A DNA stretch of 64,000 bases from Ruegeria sp. HKCCA6707. GTDB taxonomy: Bacteria; Pseudomonadota; Alphaproteobacteria; Rhodobacterales; Rhodobacteraceae. The stretch lies in assembly GCF_013033515.1 (NCBI RefSeq), contig NZ_WQEG01000004.1, positions 62,001 through 126,000 on the forward strand, read 5' to 3'. This document shows positions 37,349 to 47,119 of this stretch, piece by piece. The position numbers were made by a program, and so were the translations under genes. The notes beneath the pieces are model-generated. The model ran no database searches and was not told the DNA's origin. It was given only the letters and a program-made list of their open reading frames with translations. The stretch's first letter is position 1, and the number at the start of each line of letters is the position of its first letter.

Positions 37349-38498
37349 GATACTCCAATGCAGCCTGAGTACCGCCTGTAGTGTGCGGCACGCCGCTTTT
37401 GGCGAGTCCCATTTCTACGCCTGAGAGTGTGCCCATCAACATCAGGTCGTTGAAATCGCCCAAGTGACCTATTCGGAATACCTTGTCGGCTACTTTGGAT
37501 AGACCATTTCCGAGTGAGATATCATAGTGCTCCAGCGCCTTCGCACGAAAGGCATCAGCAGAATGTCCCTCAGGCACTTTGACAGCGGTCAGTACGCCTG
37601 ACTCCTGACCTTGGCGGGCACACAATACCTCAAGCCCCCATGCTTGCACGGCAGCTCGAGTCGCGGCTCCGTGGCGGGCATGACGAGCGAATACGTTCTC
37701 CAGCCCCTCCTCGTGCAACATATCGATGGCCTCATTCAATCCATAGATAAGATTGGTGCCAGGGGTATAAGGGAAGAACCCTTTCTGGTTCGGCTCGACC
37801 ATATCCTGCCAATTCCAATAGCTGCGTGGCATGGTCACGGATTTTGAATGTTCCAGAGCACGATCGCTCACAGCGTTGAAGCTGAGACCCGGCGGTAGCA
37901 TCATCCCTTTTTGCGAACCGGAGACACAGACATCTACGCCCCATTCGTCGAACCTAAGATCGATCGATGCAAGGCCAGAGATTGAATCAACCAAAAGAAG
38001 GGCAGGGTGTTTCGCCGTGTCTATTGCCCTGCGCACTTCCTCAATAGGCGAGACTGACCCGGTAGAGGTTTCATTGTGGACGACGCATACCGCCTTGATC
38101 TCGTGCTGACTGTCCGCGCGCAAGCGGTCTTCTATCTGATTGGGGTCCGCACCGCCACGCCAATCCCCTTCAATCAACTCTGGCTGTAACCCAATTTTTT
38201 CAGCCAAGTTGCACCACATGAATGCGAAATGTCCTGTTTCGTACATGAGAACATTTCCGCCCGGCGACACTGTGTTCACAAGCGCAGCTTCCCACGCGCC
38301 TGTACCGGATGAAGGGTAGATAAAGACGTTTTGTTCTGTCTTGAAAATTGTTTTCATCCCAGCGAGGGCTTTGTGGCCTACTTCTGCAAAATCTGGCCCC
38401 CGGTGATCGATGGTCTGCATGCTTATGGCCTTCAGGATGCGTTCCGGCACGGCACTTGGCCCTGGGATTTGCAAAAAATGTCTGCCCGCCTGGCGCAT
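37335..38498 (-). CDS. Serine-glyoxylate/alanine-glyoxylate-type aminotransferase
   Basis: Class V PLP aminotransferase, 387 residues. The N-terminal motif IPGPSAVPERILKAI is followed by DHRGPDF, then YPSSGTGAWEAALVN for cofactor phosphate. The Schiff-base lysine is in SGSQKGMMLPPGL near residue 195. The family uses glyoxylate as amino acceptor (serine, alanine, ureidoglycine or aspartate as donor), so it probably links glyoxylate to glycine here. The ATG at 38498 follows GGAAGGA; a longer frame adds 18 unlikely residues. It is divergent from the FAD/Fe-S dehydrogenase. Confidence 0.88.
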   Translation of the reverse strand: MRQAGRHFLQIPGPSAVPERILKAISMQTIDHRGPDFAEVGHKALAGMKTIFKTEQNVFIYPSSGTGAWEAALVNTVSPGGNVLMYETGHFAFMWCNLAEKIGLQPELIEGDWRGGADPNQIEDRLRADSQHEIKAVCVVHNETSTGSVSPIEEVRRAIDTAKHPALLLVDSISGLASIDLRFDEWGVDVCVSGSQKGMMLPPGLSFNAVSDRALEHSKSVTMPRSYWNWQDMVEPNQKGFFPYTPGTNLIYGLNEAIDMLHEEGLENVFARHARHGAATRAAVQAWGLEVLCARQGQESGVLTAVKVPEGHSADAFRAKALEHYDISLGNGLSKVADKVFRIGHLGDFNDLMLMGTLSGVEMGLAKSGVPHTTGGTQAALEYLKAA

Positions 38499-38557
38499 CT
38501 GAACTGATCCTTCCGCTGGCGCCGAAACAGTGGCGCAATTACCTATTGGCAAAAGTT

Positions 38558-38575
38558 AATTATGAATTCATTATT
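38558..38575. promoter_or_regulatory. Candidate operator in the divergent promoter
   Basis: AATTATGAATTCATTATT is an 18-bp near-palindrome with a perfect ATGAATTCAT core and one mismatched pair. It sits midway between the divergent aminotransferase and dehydrogenase genes, where a GntR protein from the cluster could control both. No consensus match is claimed. Confidence 0.4.
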
Positions 38576-38632
38576 CAGTCAACGGTGAAGTGAATCTTCT
38601 AATTGGCTAGTTGGGAAGGGAAGGCGAACCCG

Positions 38633-41509
38633 ATGCTTGAGAATGGATCGTTGCATCGCCGACTGATGTCTGACGTCCAAGGCGAGGTGATGGCTGACCC
38701 GGCATCACGCGCACGATACTCGACTGACGCTTCGATCTATCAGATGATGCCGGACGCCGTGGTCATTCCCCGAAACAAAGAGGACGTGCAGGCCGTGATG
38801 TCTGTAGCGCGCGACGAAGGATGCTCCGTTCTTCCGCGCGGCGGCGGCACATCGCAATGTGGGCAAACGGTCAATCAAAGCGTTGTCTTAGACAACACCA
38901 AGCACTTGAATCGCGTTCTTGACGTGGACGTTGAGAACCGTGTCGCGCGTGTTCAGCCCGGCGTTGTTCTGGATCAGTTGAACCAGTCTCTAAAGCAATA
39001 TGGCTTATGGTTTCCCGTAGACCCCTCGACCGCGTCGCGTTGCACGCTTGGAGGAATGGCCGCCAACAACTCTTCTGGTGGAAAATCCCTGCGCTACGGG
39101 ATCATGCGCGATAACGTCCGTGCAATAAGTGCAATCCTCAGCGATGGTATGGAAGCACGGTTCAGCGCCGATACGACGGCATCTGGCGATTATGCCGATC
39201 TTGTTGGGGACATGCGTGCTCTGGGGCGTCGCGAGGCTGCGGAAATTGACGCCCGGTTTCCCAATCTCCAGCGTCGTGTGGGCGGGTATAACATCGATGC
39301 GCTTGTCGGCAACGACGTCAATATGTCTCATTTGCTCGTGGGGTCAGAAGGCACTCTGGCCTATTTCGCTGAATTGGAACTGGACCTTGCTCACTTGCCG
39401 GGCGAGAAAGTTGTCGGCGTGTGTCATTTCCCGACGTTCTGTGCTGCGATGGAGGCAACACAGCACCTCGTGACGCTCAAGCCGCAGGCGGTAGAATTGA
39501 TCGACGACACCATGATTGCGTTGGGTAGAGATATCCCATTGTTCCGCAGTACGATTGAGGCGTTTGTAGAAGGCAGCCCTGAAGCGTTGTTGTTAGTGGA
39601 ATTTGCTGAGGGTAGCGCTGACGCCAATGCTGCAAAGCTGGTCGAGCTATCGCAACTGATGGGAGATCTCGGGTTTGATTTCAGTGGTACTGAAAACCGT
39701 TGGGGCGGGGTTGTATCAGTTACTGATACCAAACTGCAAAACTCGATCGCCGAATACCGAAAATCCGGGTTGAACGTTATGATGTCGATGAAGGAGGCCG
39801 GCAAGCCGATCTCTTTTGTGGAAGATTGCGCCGTCCCGTTGCCTGATCTCGCCGATTATACCGCTGGCCTGACCGAAATTTTTAACCGGCACGGCACAAA
39901 AGGGACATGGTACGCGCATGCCTCAGTCGGGTGTCTCCATGTTCGTCCTGTCCTGAACATGCGGCAGGACAAAGACGTCCGGACAATGAGGGCGATTGCC
40001 GAAGAGACCTTTGATCTGGTCAAGAGATACAAAGGGTCTCATTCAGGCGAACACGGTGATGGGATCGTGCGATCAGAGTTTCATGAAAAGATGTTCGGCT
40101 CTCGTATCGTTTCCGCGTTTGAACAGGTTAAGGCCCGGTTTGACCCTGCCGGGCTAATGAACCCCGGCAAAATCGTGCACGCGCCTGCCATGGATGATCG
40201 CCGCCTATTCCGCTACAGCCCGGACTACTCAGTTCCTGAATTCGAAACGGCGCTGGACTGGTCCGCTTGGCCGGGTGCCGGAGGAGGATTTCAGGGTGCC
40301 GTCGAGATGTGCAACAACAACGGTGCGTGTCGCAAGCTCAAGGGCGGAGTAATGTGTCCTTCCTTCCGTGCGACGAGAAACGAGCGTGATGCCACACGTG
40401 GGCGGGCAAACACGTTGCGTTTTGCCATCAGCGGGCAGTTGCCGGGTGGTTTAACTTCAGACGCAATGCAGGACACGATGGAATACTGCGTGTCTTGCAA
40501 GGCTTGTGCGCGTGAATGCCCGACTGGCGTCGATATGGCCTGCATGAAGATCGAAGTACTTTCAGCAAAGCGCAAAAAAGACGGGCTGACATTGGCTGAT
40601 AAATTAATAGCTTATCTGCCGAGATATGCGCCAAAAGCTGCAAAAGTCGCGTGGTTATTGAATGCTCGGAACAAAATTGGGCCCTTGCGTACGCTGTTGG
40701 AGAAACCAACTGGAATTTCGGCGCGACGTAACCTGCCAGTGTGGTCCTCTGACCCGTTCCGGGATGTCGAGGCCCAAGACACAGATCCGCAGCTGCTTCT
40801 GTTTGCCGATGTGTTCAACCGATATTTCGAGCCAGACAATCTGCGCGCCGCTGTCCGGGTTCTGCGTGCGCTAGGGCTTCGGGTTGCCATAGCAAGAGAT
40901 GACCAAACAGGAAGGCCGCTGGATTGCGGGCGCACTCTTTTGGCTGAGGGTTGCGTGGAAGAGGCGCGTCACGAGGCACAGCGTGTGATTGACGCGACGC
41001 GAGAAGCAGCTGCACAGGGCATACCGGTAGTCGGTCTCGAACCTTCTTCTATCCTCACATTCCGGGACGAATATTTGGCTCTTTGTCCGGGGCGGGATGC
41101 GGAGTTGCTATCCAAAGCCTCTCATACCTTTGAGGAGTTTCTGGCCAAACAGCCGGATCTGCCTCTCAAATCGGTAGATCGCCCCATTTATGTGCATGGT
41201 CATTGCCACCAGAAAGCACACGATGCCGTTACACCGATGCTCAACTTACTTAAGCGTATTCCCGCATCACAGGTTCACATGATCGAAAGCAGTTGTTGTG
41301 GTATGGCCGGGGCGTTTGGATACGCGCCCGGCACTATTGATGTCTCGCTCAAGATGGCGGAACTCGACCTGTTTCCAGCTTTGGAGGCGGCGCCCGCGGA
41401 TGCAATTGTTGTGGCGGATGGAACATCATGTCGCCACCAAATCGCCGAAGGTACGCAGCGCCAAGCGATGCACGTCGCACGCCTGCTGGATATGGTCCTT
41501 GAATATTAG
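38633..41509 (+). CDS. FAD-linked 2-hydroxyacid dehydrogenase with 4Fe-4S domain
   Basis: Fused flavin/iron-sulfur oxidase, 958 residues, like YdiJ and D-lactate or D-2-hydroxyglutarate dehydrogenases. The FAD-binding domain has VLPRGGGTSQCGQTVNQSVV near residue 70 and ANNSSGGKSLRYG near 145; the FAD-oxidase C domain follows to about 540. Two 4Fe-4S motifs are CNNNGACRK and YCVSCKACARECPTG (near residue 630). The C-terminal CCG-type region has HGHCHQKAH and ESSCCGMAGAFGY. It should oxidise a D-2-hydroxyacid and pass electrons to quinone or a carrier. The ATG at 38633 has AAGG upstream. A GntR gene follows nine bases after the stop. Confidence 0.9.
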   Translation: MLENGSLHRRLMSDVQGEVMADPASRARYSTDASIYQMMPDAVVIPRNKEDVQAVMSVARDEGCSVLPRGGGTSQCGQTVNQSVVLDNTKHLNRVLDVDVENRVARVQPGVVLDQLNQSLKQYGLWFPVDPSTASRCTLGGMAANNSSGGKSLRYGIMRDNVRAISAILSDGMEARFSADTTASGDYADLVGDMRALGRREAAEIDARFPNLQRRVGGYNIDALVGNDVNMSHLLVGSEGTLAYFAELELDLAHLPGEKVVGVCHFPTFCAAMEATQHLVTLKPQAVELIDDTMIALGRDIPLFRSTIEAFVEGSPEALLLVEFAEGSADANAAKLVELSQLMGDLGFDFSGTENRWGGVVSVTDTKLQNSIAEYRKSGLNVMMSMKEAGKPISFVEDCAVPLPDLADYTAGLTEIFNRHGTKGTWYAHASVGCLHVRPVLNMRQDKDVRTMRAIAEETFDLVKRYKGSHSGEHGDGIVRSEFHEKMFGSRIVSAFEQVKARFDPAGLMNPGKIVHAPAMDDRRLFRYSPDYSVPEFETALDWSAWPGAGGGFQGAVEMCNNNGACRKLKGGVMCPSFRATRNERDATRGRANTLRFAISGQLPGGLTSDAMQDTMEYCVSCKACARECPTGVDMACMKIEVLSAKRKKDGLTLADKLIAYLPRYAPKAAKVAWLLNARNKIGPLRTLLEKPTGISARRNLPVWSSDPFRDVEAQDTDPQLLLFADVFNRYFEPDNLRAAVRVLRALGLRVAIARDDQTGRPLDCGRTLLAEGCVEEARHEAQRVIDATREAAAQGIPVVGLEPSSILTFRDEYLALCPGRDAELLSKASHTFEEFLAKQPDLPLKSVDRPIYVHGHCHQKAHDAVTPMLNLLKRIPASQVHMIESSCCGMAGAFGYAPGTIDVSLKMAELDLFPALEAAPADAIVVADGTSCRHQIAEGTQRQAMHVARLLDMVLEY

Positions 41510-41518
41510 GATGTGGAT

Positions 41519-42193
41519 ATGAACCTGACGGATAGCATTAATCGCCCGACCCTACATGAAGAGTTGGTCGAACGCTTGCGCAATCTTGTCGTCGAAGACG
41601 TTTTGAAGCCGGGTGAGAAAGTGCCCGAGAAACAGCTTTGCGACTCATTGGGTGTTTCCCGGACACCATTGCGAGAGGCCCTAAAGGTTCTTGCATCCGA
41701 AGGCTTTGTGGTGCTTCAAGCCAACCGGGGTGCCCGTGTCGCGAGTGTTACGAGGGAAGAATTGGAAAACACGTTTCCAGTGCTCGCAGCGCTTGAGCAA
41801 CTGGCGGGGGAACTAGCGTGTCAGCAAATGGACGTTGCGGAAATTCAACGGATTGAAAGTAGCCACAAGGATATGCTGAGCGCGTACGAAGCGCGTGATC
41901 GACAGGCGTACTTTAAAGCCAATCAAGACATCCATCAGGCACTTATAAAGGGCGCGCGAAACGACATACTAGAAAACCACCACAAGCTTTTGGCCGCGCG
42001 GGTCCGCCGTGCACGTTTTTTGGCCAACTTGTCGGACGAGCGTTGGGCACAGGCAATTGACGAACATGAAACCATGATGGAGTTGCTCAAGGCCCGAGAT
42101 GCAGACGGGCTTGGTAAGGCAATGAAACTTCACATGATGAACAAACTTTCGGCGCTTGTAAAAGCGCTGAAGCCAGAAGTGACGCCTCGCTAA
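41519..42193 (+). CDS. GntR-family (FadR/FCD) regulator 1
   Basis: Regulator of 224 residues. The winged helix has GEKVPEKQLCDSLGVSRTPL and REALKVLASEGFVVLQANRG. The helical FCD effector domain runs from about residue 85 (FPVLAALEQLAGELACQQMD, then FKANQDIHQALIKGARND). AGGA lies seven bases before the ATG at 41519; a GTG two codons upstream is less likely. It is co-transcribed with the FAD/Fe-S dehydrogenase, so probably senses a 2-hydroxy or 2-oxo acid and controls the cluster. Confidence 0.9.
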   Translation: MNLTDSINRPTLHEELVERLRNLVVEDVLKPGEKVPEKQLCDSLGVSRTPLREALKVLASEGFVVLQANRGARVASVTREELENTFPVLAALEQLAGELACQQMDVAEIQRIESSHKDMLSAYEARDRQAYFKANQDIHQALIKGARNDILENHHKLLAARVRRARFLANLSDERWAQAIDEHETMMELLKARDADGLGKAMKLHMMNKLSALVKALKPEVTPR

Positions 42194-42235
42194 ACCCTGG
42201 TCAAAAGTGCAGTCCGGCTTCCCTCAGATATGCCG

Positions 42236-43312
42236 CTAGTCAGTGTTAACATCAGGAAACGGGGGAGTCAGTCCACAGTCCAGGGCGAGATTGTTGAGGT
42301 CTCGGCAAAGAGCGGGGTTGAGGCTTACACCGTCTTTGCGACGGGCCTCAGCTGCAGCCGTTTTTTCGTCTCCGGGCAGGCGTACCGGGTCATGACCGGG
42401 CAGGGGGGCGGATGCGCGCATTTCAGAGAAGACGCGGGCTGCATTCGAAGCAAAGTCTTTTTCCATTCCAAAGGCCGCCGGATCAAGCGCCATTACGAAT
42501 TGCCCTGTGTTTGTGGGTGAGGTTGTGTCTGATGTGAAGTTGACTACGTCAGAGCCGAAGGCAGCGCCGTTCAAGACTCCGGCCATCAACCCTATGGCCA
42601 CGGAAAGGCCGAAACCCTTCGGACCTCCGATCGGCAAAAGAAACCCTTCTGATTTGCGGGCAGGGTCCGTTAACGGATTGCCATCACGCCCAACCATCCA
42701 ACCTTCGGGCATAGGTTCGCCTTGCTGCAACAGGGTCTTGATCTTACCCATCGCGGCAACTGTCGTCGCCATATCAAACACAAACGGGTCGGGGCCATCG
42801 GCAGGTGCAGAGAAAGCGATAGGATTAGTGCCAAGAAGCAAGTCGCTTCCGCCGTAGGGCGGAACGTGGTTAGCACTGCCCACCGCTGCGGCCATGCCAA
42901 GCATTCCAGCTTCGGCTTGTGGGCGCACATAAAGTGCCAAAGGTCCAGCATGATTGCCGCGCCGAACACCGACCCATCCGATACCTGCCTCTTTCGCCTT
43001 TTCTATCGCAAGATCTCGCGCCGCCGACATAGCCAAATGCCCAAGGCCGTCATCGCCGTCAATCAACGCGGTCGCGACAGACTGATGTATGACGGTAACG
43101 TTTGGTTTGGCGTTGCACCCGCCTCCGGCCAATCGGGCAAGATACTGGCGCAAGCGAAAGACTCCATGGGTGCCATATCCGAATATGTCGGCCTCAACCA
43201 TCGTCGAGGCCACCTGATCTGCATCCGCTTTTGGAACACCTCGAGTTTCGAGCGCGCTCGCCACAAATTCACGCAAGATCTGGCAGTTTATTTTCACTGG
43301 CTCAGAAGTCAT
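42236..43312 (-). CDS. LDH2/MDH2-family NAD(P)-dependent oxidoreductase
   Basis: Malate/L-sulfolactate/ureidoglycolate-type dehydrogenase, 358 residues. Family motifs are VEADIFGYGTHGVFRLRQYL near residue 40, RRGNHAGPLALYV, LLLGTNPIAFSAPAD and GGPKGFGLSVAIGLMAGVLN near 240. It interconverts a 2-hydroxyacid and a 2-oxoacid; members include AllD and ComC. The ATG at 43312 overlaps the permease stop by eleven bases, so it is translated with the importer. This ties the enzyme to the imported substrate. Confidence 0.88.
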   Translation of the reverse strand: MTSEPVKINCQILREFVASALETRGVPKADADQVASTMVEADIFGYGTHGVFRLRQYLARLAGGGCNAKPNVTVIHQSVATALIDGDDGLGHLAMSAARDLAIEKAKEAGIGWVGVRRGNHAGPLALYVRPQAEAGMLGMAAAVGSANHVPPYGGSDLLLGTNPIAFSAPADGPDPFVFDMATTVAAMGKIKTLLQQGEPMPEGWMVGRDGNPLTDPARKSEGFLLPIGGPKGFGLSVAIGLMAGVLNGAAFGSDVVNFTSDTTSPTNTGQFVMALDPAAFGMEKDFASNAARVFSEMRASAPLPGHDPVRLPGDEKTAAAEARRKDGVSLNPALCRDLNNLALDCGLTPPFPDVNTD

Positions 43313-44174
43313 CTCCGCCAACCTGCTCTTTGTGCCAGAACACCAGTTTTCGCTGTGTCCAAACCACCGTCGCAAATACAGCGAGACCAACGAGACTTAG
43401 GTACAGGATCAAGGAGAACACGCGCGGAGTATTGAGCTGCGATGCCGCAACACGGATCAACTCACCAAATCCCTTACCGCCCCCCAGGAACTCTCCTGTG
43501 ATCGCGCCTGCCATAACACCAACTGCTCCGATTTTGAGGCCGGTGAATATCTGCGGCAGACCGGTTGGCAGCTTCATCTTGATCAATGTCTGCATCCGGC
43601 TGGCGCCCATCGTCTTGAACAACATGCGCGCGTTTTCGTCGGCGGCGTGAAGTCCGGCCGCAGTCCCAACCACGATTGGAAACGTCGCGATAAAGGCCGC
43701 AAGTGCCACCTTGGATTCAATGCCGAACCCCAACCAAGCCACAAAAAGAGGAGCGAATGCGACTTTCGGCATCGTATCGATAGAAACCAAATAGGGCATT
43801 ACTGCCTTCTCGCCAAAGGCTGTTTCGCCAACCAAAACACCCAGCGAAAATCCGATCGCGATTGCCAGCGCAAAACCATAGATTACCTCTTTGATGGTAA
43901 TCCACAGTGCCCCAAGCATGTAGCCGCCGGTCAAAAGGTTTTGCCCCACGAAGATCATATCTTTGAGGGTCTCCATCGGCGTCGGTAGAATGATCGGAGA
44001 GACCAGCCTAAGGCTGGTCACAATTTGCCAAGTTCCGACAAAAACCACGAAGACAAAGGTCATCGCCAGCCAGCGAGGAACCGAGTCGATAAAGTGAACC
44101 TTCTGCTCCCATACAGTGTCTTCTGAGGGGGCAGCGTCTTTTACGGAAGGTGAGTAATTCTGAACTTCGCTCAC
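43302..44174 (-). CDS. ABC permease, nitrate/sulfonate/taurine type
   Basis: Inner-membrane permease of 290 residues with about six helices. The EAA loop reads FKTMGASRMQTLIKMKLPTG near residue 190, followed by IGAVGVMAGAITGEFLGGGK. It starts in an ATGA overlap with the ATPase gene and overlaps the dehydrogenase gene at its end. It forms the channel of the island importer; the substrate is inferred only from neighbours. Confidence 0.92.
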   Translation of the reverse strand: MSEVQNYSPSVKDAAPSEDTVWEQKVHFIDSVPRWLAMTFVFVVFVGTWQIVTSLRLVSPIILPTPMETLKDMIFVGQNLLTGGYMLGALWITIKEVIYGFALAIAIGFSLGVLVGETAFGEKAVMPYLVSIDTMPKVAFAPLFVAWLGFGIESKVALAAFIATFPIVVGTAAGLHAADENARMLFKTMGASRMQTLIKMKLPTGLPQIFTGLKIGAVGVMAGAITGEFLGGGKGFGELIRVAASQLNTPRVFSLILYLSLVGLAVFATVVWTQRKLVFWHKEQVGGDDF

Positions 44175-44980
44175 ATTTCTTCTCCCTTATCAAGGAGGCT
44201 GCGAATGTAGTCAACGATAGCGCCGAATTTGGGTGTCGTCATCATGTCGAGTGTTCGTGGGCGTGGCAGGTCGACCTCAACGATTTCAGCAATCCTGCCT
44301 GGGCGCGGTTTCAAGACGACGATTTCGTCAGACAAAATAACAGCTTCCTGAATTGAGTGCGTCACAAGAAAAGCAGTCGCATCCTGTTCCCTGCAAATCC
44401 GCTGCAATTCCATGTTCATCATGTCGCGTGACAACTCGTCGAGCGCGCTGAACGGTTCGTCCATCAATAGCACGGCTGGTTCCGTGATCAGCATTCGGCA
44501 GATCGAAGCGCGTTGTGCCATACCGCCTGACAATTCGTTCGGATATACGTTTTCGAACCCTTGCAAACCTACGATGTCCAAAAGTTCATGCGCCTTGGCC
44601 ATAGCTTGCTTGGCCGCCGCTTTTCCATCGCGGATCTCAATTGGCAAGACGATGTTTTCCACCGCTGTTTTCCAGGGGAAAAGCGTCGCTTGCTGAAACA
44701 TCATACCGATGTCCCGGCGGGTCCCAGTGACTGGTTGCCCCTGAAGGATTACACGCCCTTTGGTGGGCGGGATCAGACCCGCCATGATCTTTAGTAGAGT
44801 TGACTTGCCGCACCCGCTGGACCCGATGACAGATGTGAAGCTTCCTTTCCGAAGCGTCAGATTGATGTCCTCGAGAGCGACAACAAGATTGCGTGCATAG
44901 GTCTTGCTTACATGGGTCAACTCATAGACCGGCGTGCCCAAAGGCGCGCCGGAAAACTCATGCGTGACTACAGCGTTCAT
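44171..44980 (-). CDS. ABC ATPase, nitrate/sulfonate/taurine type
   Basis: ATP-binding subunit of 269 residues. Walker A is VIGSSGCGKSTLL, the Q-loop MMFQQATLFPW, the signature NELSGGMAQRASICR, Walker B VLLMDEPFSALDE, and the H-loop LVTHSIQEA. ATGA overlaps join it to the binding-protein gene upstream and the permease gene downstream. Confidence 0.94.
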   Translation of the reverse strand: MNAVVTHEFSGAPLGTPVYELTHVSKTYARNLVVALEDINLTLRKGSFTSVIGSSGCGKSTLLKIMAGLIPPTKGRVILQGQPVTGTRRDIGMMFQQATLFPWKTAVENIVLPIEIRDGKAAAKQAMAKAHELLDIVGLQGFENVYPNELSGGMAQRASICRMLITEPAVLLMDEPFSALDELSRDMMNMELQRICREQDATAFLVTHSIQEAVILSDEIVVLKPRPGRIAEIVEVDLPRPRTLDMMTTPKFGAIVDYIRSLLDKGEEM

Positions 44981-46005
44981 TTGCTGACAGCCGCGTTGCC
45001 AATGGCAGCAAACTCGTTGGTCCAAGCAGCGCTCAGGTCATCCAGCGGCCCTGGGATTTCGCCCCCTGCAACAAGTGCGTCTTGCCATTCCTGCCAAACT
45101 TCGGCGGGGTACCATCCCAGGCCATTGCTCGGATCCGCCGCGATAGTTTTCGAGCGTACGGCATCGAACAGTGCTGACTGGAACTCCTTGTCCTCGCCTT
45201 CCTGCGGGTTGCCATCCGCCAAATGCTTCAAAACAGCTTCACGGTTGGCATCATCCAGTGCAAATGCATGACCACGTGCGAACGCGCGGCTCCAAGCTTC
45301 GACCAATTCACGGTCGTTGGCGATTGTGTCAGCCATTGTGGCGATGCCGTTACCGAAGAAACGCCCGAACTCCGCAGGCGTGATGTCACGCACCGCCATT
45401 CCGCGCTGGTTCAGAATTGCCGTATCAGCCGTCGAAGCAGAGTAAGCGTCGATTTCGCCGTTTAGGAAAGCCGCGGTCGCCGGGCCACCGTCGCCGACGG
45501 TAAGGAAGGTAAAGTCTTCACCCTCTTTCATGGCTGCTCCGGTCATCACGTTACGTGCAAAGCCGACTTCTGCGCCATCGGCCGTACCTGTTCCGATAAC
45601 TTTACCTCGAAGCTCTTCAACACTTTGGATGTCAGAGTCTTCTGGCACGGCTATGCCAAAGTTGCTGCGTGCCGCAACGTTGTAGATGTGTACGGCATCT
45701 ACATCCCGCGACCGTGCGGCAATTAAGGGGCCAGGACCGGGGCGACCGAAGTGAGCCTGTCCGGCGGACAATGCTTGAAGCACGGCTCCTGAGCCGTTGA
45801 TCGCCTCGACGGTCACATCCAACCCTTCATCAGCGAAATAACCTTCGCCGATGGCGACAAAAACCGGAAATGAATTGATTGCCGAAGGGCTTGGCTGCAC
45901 GAAGGTAATTTTACGCAAGTCCTGCGCAAAGCCCTGTGTTCCTAGTGCTCCTGCTACCGGAACCGCCGAAAGCATGGACGCTGTGAAAGTCCTTCTGTTC
46001 ATCAT
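44977..46005 (-). CDS. NMT1/THI5-like periplasmic binding protein
   Basis: Binding protein of the island importer, 342 residues. The N-terminus is a probable Tat signal, NRRTFTASMLSAVPVAGALG, ending GFAQ. The mature domain has FPVFVAIGEGYFADEGLDVT, then SAGQAHFGRPGPGPLIAARS, then LRGKVIGTGTADGAEV and FLNGEIDAYSAST, as in TauA/SsuA/ThiY proteins. GGGAGGA lies eight bases before the ATG at 46005. The ligand is unknown; the surrounding enzymes point to an organic acid. Confidence 0.9.
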   Translation of the reverse strand: MMNRRTFTASMLSAVPVAGALGTQGFAQDLRKITFVQPSPSAINSFPVFVAIGEGYFADEGLDVTVEAINGSGAVLQALSAGQAHFGRPGPGPLIAARSRDVDAVHIYNVAARSNFGIAVPEDSDIQSVEELRGKVIGTGTADGAEVGFARNVMTGAAMKEGEDFTFLTVGDGGPATAAFLNGEIDAYSASTADTAILNQRGMAVRDITPAEFGRFFGNGIATMADTIANDRELVEAWSRAFARGHAFALDDANREAVLKHLADGNPQEGEDKEFQSALFDAVRSKTIAADPSNGLGWYPAEVWQEWQDALVAGGEIPGPLDDLSAAWTNEFAAIGNAAVSK

Positions 46006-46063
46006 TTTAGTCTTCCTCCCTTGCATGGTTGGCAACCCGCAGATTCAGCTATGCAGGAGCCAC

Positions 46064-46978
46064 TTAAACGACGCGCACGGTATTCCTGAGCGTGCCGATT
46101 TCTGAAATTTCACAAACCACAGTGTCCCCGTCTTTCAGGAACTGTGGTGGGTCCATGGCGTATCCGACACCAGACGGTGTGCCGGTCGCGATTACGTCGC
46201 CAGGTTCCAGGGTCATACCTTCTGAAAGGGATGCGATCAGCGTTGGAATGTCGAAAATCATGTCCGACGTCGATCCGTTTTGGCGCTGTTCGCCGTTGAC
46301 TGTTAATCCGATTGATAGAGCGTGCGGATCACTGATTGTATCAGCGGTCACTATGAAGGGGCCCAATGGGCAAGACCCATCTAAACCTTTGCCTTTGAAA
46401 TACTGCCCACCATGTCGGCGTTGAATGTCGCGTGCGGTGATGTCATTGAGGATCGTATAGCCGTATACATGGTCGTATGCGTCAGCCTTGGCTATGTTTC
46501 GCCCCGGTTTTCCAATCACAACTGCCAGTTCAACTTCATAGTCAATGGCATGTGAGACCGAGGGGAATATCAGAATGTCTGCCTCTGGCGCCACAATCGA
46601 TGTCGGCGGTTTTGTGAAGAAGACCGGATGCTCTGTTACGCCAATTTTTTGGTTTTGGGCACGTTCGCCCTCGGCGATGTGTTCAGCATAATTGCGCCCG
46701 ACACAGAAAACGTTCTTACGCGGGGAAGGAATTGGTGCCAGAAACGGCGCGTCATCCGGGACCAGTGCGTCGTTTAGATTACCCGTTTCGGCCGATGAAA
46801 CGAGGGTTTTCAAAACGCCGAGCGTTTCTTTTCCGCCTGCGATCAGATGCTGCATTGAACCTGCGTCCAGCGCTTCGCCAAGCACTTGCGCTGCGCGCAA
46901 AACGTCCAACTTGCCGCCATCGTTTAGTATTGCCACGCAAACGGCGTGGCCCTCTACGGAAACAGTTGCTAACCGCAC
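46064..46978 (-). CDS. Fumarylacetoacetate hydrolase family protein 1
   Basis: FAH-family hydrolase/decarboxylase of 304 residues. After a short N-terminal domain the core begins NVFCVGRNYAEHIAEGE. Metal ligands are in SHAIDYEVELAVVIGKPGR, with YTILNDITARDIQRRHGGQY and GDVIATGTPSGVGYAMDPP later. Members cleave acylpyruvates or decarboxylate oxo acids. A GTG at 46978 follows GGGAGGA. It heads the minus-strand importer operon and is divergent from the second GntR gene. Confidence 0.9.
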   Translation of the reverse strand: MRLATVSVEGHAVCVAILNDGGKLDVLRAAQVLGEALDAGSMQHLIAGGKETLGVLKTLVSSAETGNLNDALVPDDAPFLAPIPSPRKNVFCVGRNYAEHIAEGERAQNQKIGVTEHPVFFTKPPTSIVAPEADILIFPSVSHAIDYEVELAVVIGKPGRNIAKADAYDHVYGYTILNDITARDIQRRHGGQYFKGKGLDGSCPLGPFIVTADTISDPHALSIGLTVNGEQRQNGSTSDMIFDIPTLIASLSEGMTLEPGDVIATGTPSGVGYAMDPPQFLKDGDTVVCEISEIGTLRNTVRVV

Positions 46979-47119
46979 TCGGCACTCCTCCCTCGTGCTT
47001 GTGTCAAGACGTGGTCACGGATCCTGTCCGGCGACTCGTTTCTTGCTTTCCTCTTGCCCTTGAGTTTTTTCCGACTTGGCGTTTCAATCAATCAACCAAT
47101 CGCCAAATTGGGTGGAGAT

